From Lachnospiraceae bacterium (GTDB taxonomy: Bacteria > Bacillota > Clostridia > Lachnospirales > Lachnospiraceae), in NCBI GenBank assembly GCA_024695605.1, contig JAILHW010000127.1, forward strand, positions 1 to 42,209: 42,209 nucleotides of DNA, given 5' to 3'. The notes below the pieces were generated by a model. It was not told where the DNA came from, searched no databases, and saw nothing but the letters and a program-made list of their open reading frames with translations. The position numbers were made by a program, and so were the translations under genes. Of this stretch, positions 8,046 to 14,642 are shown piece by piece (position 1 is the stretch's first letter; every line of letters begins with the position of its first letter).

Positions 8046-9113
8046 TTACTTGCTGTAGATCTCGTCAAAGATCGCACCGTCTGTAAAGAATTTCTCATAT
8101 GCTGCGTTCCAGCCACCGAAATCGTTGATTGTGCAAAGGTTTACGTTCAGATCGAACTTATCGGAGAAGTTCTTTAAGATCTCCTGGTTGGAAGGACGAT
8201 AGCCGTTCTCACCGATGATCTTCTGTGCTTCATCACTGTACAGATAATCAAGGTAAGCCTTTGCTAACTCCTGTGTGCCGTTCTTATCAGCGTTCTCATC
8301 TACGATGGCAACGGAGGGCTGTGCCAGAATACTGATGGAGGGCGTTACGATCTCATACTCGTCCGGATACTCCTTCAGGGTGTTGATCGCTTCATTCTCC
8401 CACGCCAGCAGCACATCGCCCTGTCCGTTCTCAACAAAGGTAGTGGTTGATCCGCGGGCACCGGAATCCATAACGGTTACATTGCCGTAAAGCTTTGCCA
8501 TAAAGTCTTTGATCTGTGCTTCGTCACCGCCGAACTTCAGATCCGCAAAGTGCCATGCTGCAAGGAAGTTCCACATTGCGCCGCCGGAGGATTTCGGATC
8601 CGGTGTGATGATCGCTACACCGTCATTTACCAGATCATCCCAATCCTTCAGTCCCTTTTCATTTCCCTTTCTTACCAGAAATACAATGGTGGAGGTGTAA
8701 GGGGATGAATCCAGCGGGAACTCGGAAAGCCAGCCTTCCTTGATCAGTCCGGCTTCCTCGATCAGCGTGATATCATGCTCAAGTGCCAGCGTAACCACAT
8801 CGGCATCCGCACCCTCTACCACGCTTCTGGCCTGTCCGCCGGAACCGCCGTGCGACTGGACCACAGTGACCTTCTTTCCTGTCTCTGCCTCATAATGCTT
8901 GGCAAATGCTTCATTGTAAGCTGCATATAATTCTCTGGTCGGATCATAGGACACATTGGTCATTGTCAGCTCTTCTCCGCCTGCCTGGCCGCTCTGTCCG
9001 TCGGAACCACCTGCTCCGGCTGAGCCGCAGGCTGTTAAACCAACTGCCAGCGCTCCGGCTACGATAAGGGCCGCTACTTTTTTCGTAATGGACTGTACAT
9101 TCTTTTTCATCAT
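8046..9113 (-). CDS. sbp: Sulfate-binding lipoprotein (Sbp/CysP family)
   Basis: The extracytoplasmic solute-binding protein that captures sulfate for CysTWA. The 355-aa product begins with a basic n-region and hydrophobic stretch ending in the lipobox LTAC (Cys about residue 29), followed by a Gly/Ser-rich linker, so it should be a membrane-anchored lipoprotein. Family blocks are LTMTNVSYDPTREL, VVQSHGGSGGQARSV and DPKSSGGAMWNFLAAW, typical of Sbp/CysP. It is the first gene of the operon, with a GAAGGAGAGA ribosome site and a good promoter at 9205-9233. Sulfate versus thiosulfate preference cannot be read from the sequence. Confidence 0.93.
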   Translation of the reverse strand: MMKKNVQSITKKVAALIVAGALAVGLTACGSAGAGGSDGQSGQAGGEELTMTNVSYDPTRELYAAYNEAFAKHYEAETGKKVTVVQSHGGSGGQARSVVEGADADVVTLALEHDITLIEEAGLIKEGWLSEFPLDSSPYTSTIVFLVRKGNEKGLKDWDDLVNDGVAIITPDPKSSGGAMWNFLAAWHFADLKFGGDEAQIKDFMAKLYGNVTVMDSGARGSTTTFVENGQGDVLLAWENEAINTLKEYPDEYEIVTPSISILAQPSVAIVDENADKNGTQELAKAYLDYLYSDEAQKIIGENGYRPSNQEILKNFSDKFDLNVNLCTINDFGGWNAAYEKFFTDGAIFDEIYSK

Positions 9114-9204
9114 TCTCTCTCCTTCATCCTTTTGCAGTGCAACTGATCACATTCTTGCATCCTGCACGGTATTTGTGTTCTCCTGCATGTTCTCTACGAC
9201 GCCC

Positions 9205-9233
9205 ATTCTAGCCTCCCTGCAGGATTTGTGCAA
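9205..9233 (-). promoter_or_regulatory. Promoter of sbp-cysTWA
   Basis: On the minus strand, TTGCAC (9228-9233) and TAGAAT (9205-9210) are spaced by 17 bp, about 92 bases before the sbp start codon. A perfect cre-type palindrome ends 10 bp upstream of the -35 box. No SAM riboswitch or T-box pattern was seen in the leader. Confidence 0.65.
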
Positions 9234-9243
9234 AGCATTAAAC

Positions 9244-9257
9244 TGTAAACGTTTACA
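9244..9257. promoter_or_regulatory. LacI/CcpA-type operator (cre) upstream of sbp
   Basis: TGTAAACGTTTACA is a perfect 14-bp palindrome and matches the cre consensus TGWAANCGNTNWCA at every position. It lies just upstream of the sbp -35 box. Its binder is either the LacI-family protein encoded next door (9402-10445) or a CcpA elsewhere in the genome. Placement upstream of -35 allows either activation or repression by looping. Confidence 0.75.
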
Positions 9258-9298
9258 CTTTCACCGCTCTCTCTTCTGCAAAGCCCTAAAATTTGCAG

Positions 9299-9331
9299 AA
9301 AAAAAGTGCGCATCCGCCAGGAGATACGCAC
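9299..9331 (-). terminator. Rho-independent terminator of the lacI-family gene
   Basis: On the minus strand, GTGCGTATCTCC pairs with GGATGCGCAC across a 4-base loop (9306-9331, one G-U pair and one bulge), followed by a run of seven T (9299-9305). It lies about 70 bp past the stop codon of the LacI-family gene and separates it from the sbp operon. Confidence 0.75.
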
Positions 9332-9358
9332 TATATCCTGTATATCATCACATTATTG

Positions 9359-9372
9359 TGAAATCGTTTTCA
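9359..9372. promoter_or_regulatory. Second LacI/CcpA-type operator (cre)
   Basis: TGAAATCGTTTTCA also fits TGWAANCGNTNWCA fully. It lies between the LacI-family stop codon and its terminator. Its centre is 115 bp from the centre of the 9244-9257 site, close to 11 helical turns, so both could be bound on the same face of the DNA and form a loop. Confidence 0.6.
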
Positions 9373-9401
9373 CTTCTGCTGATCCCTGTATTTATAAGGA
9401 A

Positions 9402-10445
9402 TCACAAGGCTCTTGTAGAGCTTCTTTGCACCAATTTTCCCAAAAGCTCCAGCTTTGAGGCTGCTCTGTGCCCACCCTTCATACGGTCACACAAAAGCGT
9501 GATGGCCAGATACCCCATTTCCTCCTTGGGAACATGGACGCTCGAAAGCATGGGAGAGGTATATTGTGCCTCTTCGATATCATCACAGCCGATGATGGAA
9601 GGCTCATAACGGTAATTCTTCTTGCTCTCCAGACATCCCAGCATCCCGATGGCCAGAATATCATTGGCACAAAACACCGCTGTCGGACGCTCCTTCATGG
9701 TCAGGAGCTTTTTCATCAGCCGCACACCCTCAGCCTTGGTATGGGCAGCCTTTAAAATGTATTCCTCCCGAAGCAAAAGACCGTGCTTTTCCATCGCCCG
9801 CTCAAAGCCTGCAAACCGGGATTCCGCCTCCCGCTCGCCCGCATAGGCGATCCTGCTGTGTCCCAGAGCGATCAGATGCTCTACCGCTTCCATCGCCAGC
9901 TTACTGCCGTCGCAGGTCACCTCATCCACGGCAAAATCAACACTGTTCCGGTTGATGGCTACAATATTCGGATAGCGCATCACCAAAAGCTTTAAGGCAT
10001 CCTTCCGACATTTCCCGATGACCACCAGACCATCGCTTTTTTCGCCGGCCTCCGATTGCAGATCGTCAATGATCCGCTCCAGCTCCTTTTCCTTCGTTTC
10101 TTCCTCCGAAAGCTTCGGCAGATACTCTACTCCCGATAAGATCAGATTCTGCCTGTGAATCTGCGTTTCCACATTCTTCAAAAGCTCCGTAAAGAACGGA
10201 TCCGCCGACTCCACAGCCGTATGCGTCATCAGCACCCTGATCCGGCGCATCTTCTGCGCGCCCTTTTGCGACGAGACCCGAAGCGACCTGGCTGCCTCAT
10301 TCGGCACATAGTCCAGCTCCATGGCAGCTTCCCAGATCCTTTCCCGAAGCCCCTCCTTACGACAATGATACTCCGGCTGATTCAGGACCCTCGAAACCGT
10401 GGCGACGGATGCACCCGTCATCTGTGCAATTTTCTTGATGGACAT
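9402..10445 (-). CDS. LacI-family transcriptional regulator
   Basis: A 347-aa LacI/GalR-family repressor. Residues 2-25 are the DNA-binding helix-turn-helix (IKKIAQMTGASVATVSRVLN), followed by the hinge (DYVPNEAARSLR), then a periplasmic-binding-protein-like sensor domain (about residues 65-345) with the family's PTAVFCANDILAIGMLGCL and IIGCDDIEEAQYTSPMLSSV blocks. Most relatives sense sugars or nucleosides. Here the next gene downstream encodes sulfate uptake, and two cre-type palindromes flank the terminator. Control of sbp-cysTWA is therefore plausible but unproven. No sugar genes are adjacent. A weak TATGAT -10 box lies about 25 bp upstream of the start, next to the tandem repeats. Confidence 0.9.
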   Translation of the reverse strand: MSIKKIAQMTGASVATVSRVLNQPEYHCRKEGLRERIWEAAMELDYVPNEAARSLRVSSQKGAQKMRRIRVLMTHTAVESADPFFTELLKNVETQIHRQNLILSGVEYLPKLSEEETKEKELERIIDDLQSEAGEKSDGLVVIGKCRKDALKLLVMRYPNIVAINRNSVDFAVDEVTCDGSKLAMEAVEHLIALGHSRIAYAGEREAESRFAGFERAMEKHGLLLREEYILKAAHTKAEGVRLMKKLLTMKERPTAVFCANDILAIGMLGCLESKKNYRYEPSIIGCDDIEEAQYTSPMLSSVHVPKEEMGYLAITLLCDRMKGGHRAASKLELLGKLVQRSSTRAL

Positions 10446-10473
10446 CCTAATCGCCCCCTTGTATCATAGATGT

Positions 10474-10695
10474 GCAGCCGACGGATTCTGATCCTGCGGC
10501 GGCGAGTTACCTATGCCCACGCAGTGGGCAACGAACTGTTTGAGCTAAGCCGGAGGATGCAGATTCGGCGGGTGCGGACCTGATCTTCGATGAGCAGCCG
10601 ACGAGATCTGATCCTGCGGCGGCGAGTTACGTATGCCCACACAGTGGGCAACGAACTGTTTGAGCTAAGCCGGAGGATGCAGATTCGGCGGATGC
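10474..10695. repeat. Two tandem structured 102-bp repeats (period 120 bp)
   Basis: Copies at 10474-10575 and 10594-10695 differ at only six positions, and their starts are exactly 120 bp apart. Each can fold into one long stem-loop: GCCGA with TCGGC, TCTG with CAGA, ATCCT with AGGAT, AGTT with AACT, and an apical TGCCCAC/GTGGGCA stem. The differences fall in the apical loop, its flank and the outer internal loop, not in the main helices, which suggests selection on structure. The 313-bp gap holds these repeats, the gpmI terminator and the weak lacI promoter. I do not recognise the family. A 72-aa minus-strand reading frame crosses both copies and is judged spurious. Confidence 0.8.
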
Positions 10696-10705
10696 GCAAG
10701 TATAA

Positions 10706-10740
10706 GACTGCCCGCGATGCCACCGGCATCGCGGGCAGTC
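10706..10740 (-). terminator. Terminator hairpin after gpmI
   Basis: A perfect 16-bp GC-rich stem (GACTGCCCGCGATGCC at 10706-10721 and its complement at 10725-10740) with a 3-base ACC loop, 18 bp past the gpmI stop. The following minus-strand bases CTTATACTT are only moderately T-rich, but the stem is very strong. Confidence 0.75.
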
Positions 10741-10758
10741 ATGATAACAAACCAACCC

Positions 10759-12351
10759 TTACTTTTTGATGAGAAGAGACTCGCCCGTCATCTCAGCCGG
10801 CTGCTCCATACCCATGATCTGCAGAAGCGTCGGTGCGATATCGCAAAGCCTTCCGCCCTCCTTCAGGGTATAAGCCGGATCATAGTTGTAAAGGATGAAG
10901 GGTACCGGATTCGTGGTATGCGCCGTATGCGGTGCTCCGGTCTCAAAGTTCACCATCTGCTCGCAGTTTCCGTGATCGGCACAGATAAAGAGTACGCCGT
11001 CCATCTTCTTGACTGCCTCCACAGCTGCGCCGACACACTGGTCGATCCGCTCTACCGCTGCGATGGCCGCCTCCAGAACACCGGTGTGGCCAACCATATC
11101 CGGATTTGCAAAGTTGATGATGATCACATCATACTCGCCGGAGGTGATCTTGGCATCCAGCTTCTCGCTGACCTCAGGTGCGCTCATTTCCGGCTGCAGG
11201 TCATAGGTGGCAACCGCGGGGGAATTGACCAGAATACGATCCTCTCCCTTGTTGGGCTCCTCAAGACCGCCATTGAAGAAGAAGGTTACGTGTGCATACT
11301 TCTCGGTCTCTGCAATACGAAGCTGCTTCAGACCGTTGTTAGCCAGATACTCGCCGAAGGTGTTCACGATCTCTTTCTTCTTGAAGGCCACATATTTGTT
11401 GGGAATGGTCTCATCATAATCCTTAAAGCACACATAGCAAAGCGGCATGAAGCCGTTGGCACGCTTTAAGTACTTGATGCACTTGGTATCGGAAGCATCG
11501 CCCTCCTGGGCTGCAATGTCTGCATCGGTGAAGCAGAATGCCTTGGTGATCTCTCTTGCCCTGTCGGGACGGAAGTTATAGAAGATCACGGAATCATTGG
11601 CCTTTACCAGAGAAAGCGGCTTGCCGTTTTCATCGGTGATCACGGTGGGCAGTACGAACTCATCCGTTACGTCCTTATCGTAGGATGCCTGCATGGCAGC
11701 GATGGGATCCGTTGCCTTTTCGCCCTCACCGAGTACCAGAGAATCATAGGCCTTCTGGATACGATCCCAGTTGTTATCGCGGTCCATTGCATAGTAGCGG
11801 CCGGACAGGGAAGCCACCTTGCCGACACCGATCCTGGCCATCTCGTCGATCAGCTCCTGCAGATATCCCTTTCCGGATGCAGGCGGTGTATCTCTTCCAT
11901 CGAAGAAGGCGTGTACATAAACGTCCTCGAAATTCTCTTTTTTGCAAAGCTCCAAAATAGCGTACAGGTGAGTGTTGTGGCTGTGCACACCGCCATCGGA
12001 AAGAAGGCCCCATACATGCAGATCGGAGCCGTGCTCCTTACAGTTATTGATGGCGCGAAGCAGCTCCTCATTTTTGAAGAAAACGCCGTCCTGAATGTAT
12101 TTGGTGATCAGTGTCAGATCCTGATAGATGATCCTTCCGGAACCGATATTCATATGTCCCACCTCGGAATTACCCATCTGTCCGTCGGGAAGTCCTACCG
12201 CAAGACCGGAAGCATAGCCCTTCTGAAAGGGGCATTCCGCCATCAGCTTATCCATCACGGGGGTCTTTGCCATTGCTACGGCATTTGCCCGTTTCTCATC
12301 TGTCAGGCCATAGCCGTCGAGTACCATCAATACTACAGGTTTTTGTCTCAT
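10759..12351 (-). CDS. gpmI: 2,3-bisphosphoglycerate-independent phosphoglycerate mutase
   Basis: This glycolytic and gluconeogenic enzyme interconverts 3- and 2-phosphoglycerate using two Mn ions and a phosphoserine intermediate, in the cytosol. It is 530 aa, slightly above the usual 505-515. The N-terminal metal-binding DGYG motif, the catalytic-serine block GQMGNSEVGHMNIGSGRI, the FFDGRDTPPASG block, and the late metal-binding CADHGNCEQM and TAHTTNPVPFI blocks are all present. A good AAGGAG ribosome site supports the start. It is the last gene before the strong terminator, 24 bp after the DUF4250 gene. It is not grouped with other glycolytic genes here. Confidence 0.97.
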   Translation of the reverse strand: MRQKPVVLMVLDGYGLTDEKRANAVAMAKTPVMDKLMAECPFQKGYASGLAVGLPDGQMGNSEVGHMNIGSGRIIYQDLTLITKYIQDGVFFKNEELLRAINNCKEHGSDLHVWGLLSDGGVHSHNTHLYAILELCKKENFEDVYVHAFFDGRDTPPASGKGYLQELIDEMARIGVGKVASLSGRYYAMDRDNNWDRIQKAYDSLVLGEGEKATDPIAAMQASYDKDVTDEFVLPTVITDENGKPLSLVKANDSVIFYNFRPDRAREITKAFCFTDADIAAQEGDASDTKCIKYLKRANGFMPLCYVCFKDYDETIPNKYVAFKKKEIVNTFGEYLANNGLKQLRIAETEKYAHVTFFFNGGLEEPNKGEDRILVNSPAVATYDLQPEMSAPEVSEKLDAKITSGEYDVIIINFANPDMVGHTGVLEAAIAAVERIDQCVGAAVEAVKKMDGVLFICADHGNCEQMVNFETGAPHTAHTTNPVPFILYNYDPAYTLKEGGRLCDIAPTLLQIMGMEQPAEMTGESLLIKK

Positions 12352-12375
12352 GTTTATTCTCCTTATCTTAAAAAT

Positions 12376-12555
12376 CTATACTCTTACAAAGCGGTTTTGC
12401 TCTGTATCATATGCATATCCGATGGCTGCCAGCTTTTGTGTGATCTCTTTGGCATCGATCATGTTAGAGGCTGCTAACTCCTCCAGCGAATCGAAGTTGT
12501 CACGCAGCTGTGTGTTGATATAGCTCAGCAGCATCACAGGGTCCTTCGGTATCAT
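12376..12555 (-). CDS. DUF4250 small protein
   Basis: A 59-aa protein starting MIPKDPVMLLSYINTQLRDN and ending QNRFVRV. The N-terminal MIPKDPVMLLSYINTQLRD stretch and the overall length match DUF4250, a small family of unknown function common in Clostridia. An excellent GGAGGAAGG ribosome site precedes the ATG ending at 12555. It lies 11 bp after the ACT-domain gene and 24 bp before gpmI, so all three are probably cotranscribed. The pattern of a helical N-terminus followed by ITQKLAAIGYAYD could suggest a small helix-turn-helix fold, but this is a guess. Confidence 0.85.
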   Translation of the reverse strand: MIPKDPVMLLSYINTQLRDNFDSLEELAASNMIDAKEITQKLAAIGYAYDTEQNRFVRV

Positions 12556-12566
12556 AGACCTTCCTC

Positions 12567-12971
12567 CTATACCAGACGAAATCCCTTGGCCCTGATGCAG
12601 GATGCCACCTCTGCAGCATCCGGTGTGTGCAAAATCTGCACCGGAAGTCCGGACTCACGGTCAAAGGAAAGATAGATATAATCGATATTGATATTGCTTT
12701 CCTGCAAAGCCTGCAAAAGCTTGTTCAAAGCTCCCACCTCATCGGCCATCTCCACGCCGATCACATCACAAAGCTTGCATAAAAAGCCTTCCTCCTGCAG
12801 CACCCTGGCCGCCTCCTGCGGATCGTCCACGATCATACGGATGATCCCGTATTCCGCGCTGTCATTGGTTACGGATCCCCAGATATTGATCCCCTTATCC
12901 GCCAGCGTTCCGGTGATCTTCTGCAGATTCCCCTTCTTGTTTTCTGCGTAAATCGATACTTGTTTGAGCAT
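12567..12971 (-). CDS. Tandem ACT-domain protein
   Basis: A 134-aa protein made of two ACT domains with no catalytic domain attached. The first starts KQVSIYAENKKGNLQKITGT (about residues 2-66) and the second runs from about residue 67 (CDVIGVEMADEVGALNKLLQ) to the end. ACT domains bind amino acids and regulate enzymes. I took the ATG ending at 12971 (MLKQVSIYAEN); an in-frame ATG 25 codons upstream lacks homology. A GAAAGGAAA ribosome site precedes it. Its ligand is unknown. The gene lies between the methyltransferase and DUF4250 genes. Confidence 0.85.
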   Translation of the reverse strand: MLKQVSIYAENKKGNLQKITGTLADKGINIWGSVTNDSAEYGIIRMIVDDPQEAARVLQEEGFLCKLCDVIGVEMADEVGALNKLLQALQESNINIDYIYLSFDRESGLPVQILHTPDAAEVASCIRAKGFRLV

Positions 12972-13032
12972 TTGTCTGTATTTCCTTTCTCTAGAGTATC
13001 CCCATTTGATACATCTTAATAGATTGCCATTC

Positions 13033-13689
13033 CTACAAAAAGGCACCTTCTTTTTTAATCGTCAGCGCCACACCGTCTCCCACTGTCAGGATCGTGGAAA
13101 CAAGTGCTTCGTCCTTCATCAGAGCGGACAGATACTCCCGCATCCTTGCATGGATGGTCCGGTTTCTTCTGGTCACCGCAAAACGGGATTCAATGATCTC
13201 CCCCTCCTGCAGCACGTTATCCGAAACCAGCAATCCTCCCGGACTAAGCAGCCGTTTGATCTGTGGCAAAAAATGAATGTACTGGCCCTTGGCCGCATCC
13301 ATAAAAATAAACTCATATCCCGCATCCGGAAGTGTCGGCAGCACCTCTTCGGCATCTCCCTCGATCAGCGTGATCTGCTCCTGTTTTTGAAAGCGTCTGA
13401 AGTTTTCCCTCGCAACGTGGATCCGCTTCTCATAGTTTTCAATGGTGGTGATCCTGCTCGCCGGCAGAATGCTGCTCATAAAAAGAGCGGAAAAGCCAAT
13501 GGCTGTTCCCACCTCCAGGATCTTCTCCGGCTTTTTTTCTGCCAAAAGAAATCTCAGCAGGGACTGCGTCTCTCTCCGGATCACGGGTACATCCGTGCGC
13601 TGCGCTTCCTGATACAGCGCTTCCAGGTCTGCGGGCAATCCCCTATCTTGCGCATTCACAAAGTCCGTCAGGCGCTCTCCTACGATCAT
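13033..13689 (-). CDS. O-methyltransferase, TrmR/YrrM-like
   Basis: A 218-aa SAM-dependent methyltransferase of the class I O-methyltransferase family (COG4122). SAM-binding motif I is ILEVGTAIGFSALFM, the acidic-loop region is TTIENYEKR, and the metal/substrate aspartates are in FIFMDAAKGQY and LVSDNVL. In Bacillus subtilis the relative YrrM (TrmR) methylates 5-hydroxyuridine at the tRNA wobble position and is encoded directly after MltG (YrrL). The same order here, with a 4-bp ATGA overlap with the MltG-like gene, supports TrmR. Other family members methylate catechols, so the exact substrate is inferred. Confidence 0.85.
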   Translation of the reverse strand: MIVGERLTDFVNAQDRGLPADLEALYQEAQRTDVPVIRRETQSLLRFLLAEKKPEKILEVGTAIGFSALFMSSILPASRITTIENYEKRIHVARENFRRFQKQEQITLIEGDAEEVLPTLPDAGYEFIFMDAAKGQYIHFLPQIKRLLSPGGLLVSDNVLQEGEIIESRFAVTRRNRTIHARMREYLSALMKDEALVSTILTVGDGVALTIKKEGAFL

Positions 13690-14279
13690 AGGCCGGCTCC
13701 TGCCGTAAGCGGTGTATGACCTTCGCCACCTTCCCCGGTATCTCCGCCGTCATCCTGTTGCGACTCTTCGCTGTCAATGATCCCTTCTTCGGAAGGCTCG
13801 GAGTTTCCTTCTCCGCCATCCTCAGTCATTGTATCCTGCTGCCCTGCATATCCGCCCTGCAGATAATCGGGAAGCTCCTCCTGATCCTGGCTATCGCCTT
13901 CCCCTTCCGTCTCATCCACATAAGATTCGCCCATCATCGCAAAGATCTCGCTCGGGGGCATGGCAGTATTGAAGGTATAGGTTCCGGGCACCAGCTTTTT
14001 GTGATAATCCGAAAGCCTCTCCTGGACGTAAAAGATCTTTTCATCATCAATGACGCCGCGGGACTTCAGGATCCTGCCAAGATCCAGCACATCCTCTGTA
14101 TTTTCCAGCGTCACCACGATATCCCGTCCGGGGGTCGGCTCCTTTGCGGCATCCGCAAATACCATGTATCCGAAGTGATAGGAGTACATGGCAAGCCGGT
14201 ACACACAAACCACCACAAGTGCGGCGATCGAAGCGCGGAACATGAAATTAAACAAACCGAACACAAACTTCTTTAACAT
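13686..14279 (-). CDS. MltG-like membrane protein lacking the lytic domain
   Basis: A 197-aa protein with one N-terminal membrane segment (about residues 15-33, FRASIAALVVVCVYRLAMYS), then a region like the N-terminal LysM-like part of MltG/YceG: LENTEDVLDLGRILKSRGVI followed by PGTYTFNTAMPPSEIFAMM (residues about 56-116). The remainder is acidic, low-complexity Glu/Gly/Asp-rich sequence. True MltG is about 340 aa or more, with a catalytic glutamate in the C-terminal domain, which is absent here. No frameshift is evident, and the reading frame overlaps trmR by ATGA, so it looks like a genuine short form. It may be a non-catalytic cell-wall factor. It occupies the position of mltG in Bacillus. 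Confidence 0.8.
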   Translation of the reverse strand: MLKKFVFGLFNFMFRASIAALVVVCVYRLAMYSYHFGYMVFADAAKEPTPGRDIVVTLENTEDVLDLGRILKSRGVIDDEKIFYVQERLSDYHKKLVPGTYTFNTAMPPSEIFAMMGESYVDETEGEGDSQDQEELPDYLQGGYAGQQDTMTEDGGEGNSEPSEEGIIDSEESQQDDGGDTGEGGEGHTPLTAGAGL

Positions 14280-14297
14280 TTCCTGTCTCGAATTTCC

Positions 14298-14630
14298 TTA
14301 CTCAAAATCTATACTGAGCGCTTTTACCAGCTCATAATTGATCCTCTGTACCATTCTGCAGAGCGCAAGCTCGGCGGCCAGAAAATCATGCACGACGGGG
14401 TTCTCCCGAAAGGACTCATATTCCTTCTGAAAACGATCGATCTCATCAAAGAGCTGATCCGGATAACACTGGGTCTGCAGCTGAAAGTTCTTTTGCCGGT
14501 ATTCATCCACCTGCTTCTTCAGATCCGGATATTCCCGCAGACGGTCCCTTTGGATCATATACTCCGTATAGACGCTGCTTTGCTTGATCTGCTCGATAAA
14601 TACACTCAGACTGTCTCTGTAATCAGACAT
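14298..14630 (-). CDS. YlbF family regulator
   Basis: A 110-aa, highly helical protein of the YlbF/YmcA family (formerly DUF964), with the family's SSVYTEYMIQRDRLREYPDL and EFRENPVVHDFLAAE-like pattern (seen as YESFRENPVVHDFLAAELAL). In Bacillus, YlbF, YmcA and YaaT form the Y-complex, which tunes RNase Y activity. Its position 12 bp downstream of the RNase J gene fits a role in mRNA turnover. Whether this is functionally YlbF or YmcA cannot be told. Confidence 0.85.
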   Translation of the reverse strand: MSDYRDSLSVFIEQIKQSSVYTEYMIQRDRLREYPDLKKQVDEYRQKNFQLQTQCYPDQLFDEIDRFQKEYESFRENPVVHDFLAAELALCRMVQRINYELVKALSIDFE

Positions 14631-14642
14631 CTTTACCCTCGC

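Noticed and set aside
9114-9300. SAM riboswitch or T-box in the sbp leader
   Set aside because: The 90-base leader is too short for either and shows no matching hairpins or T-box sequence.
10474-10695. CRISPR array
   Set aside because: Only two repeats of 102 bp with an 18-bp spacer, long internal base pairing and no cas genes.
10511-10729. A 72-aa minus-strand reading frame across the tandem repeats
   Set aside because: It is Arg/Ser/Leu-rich, repeats itself because the DNA repeats, has no good ribosome site and overlaps a terminator. The DNA pattern is better explained as structured repeats.
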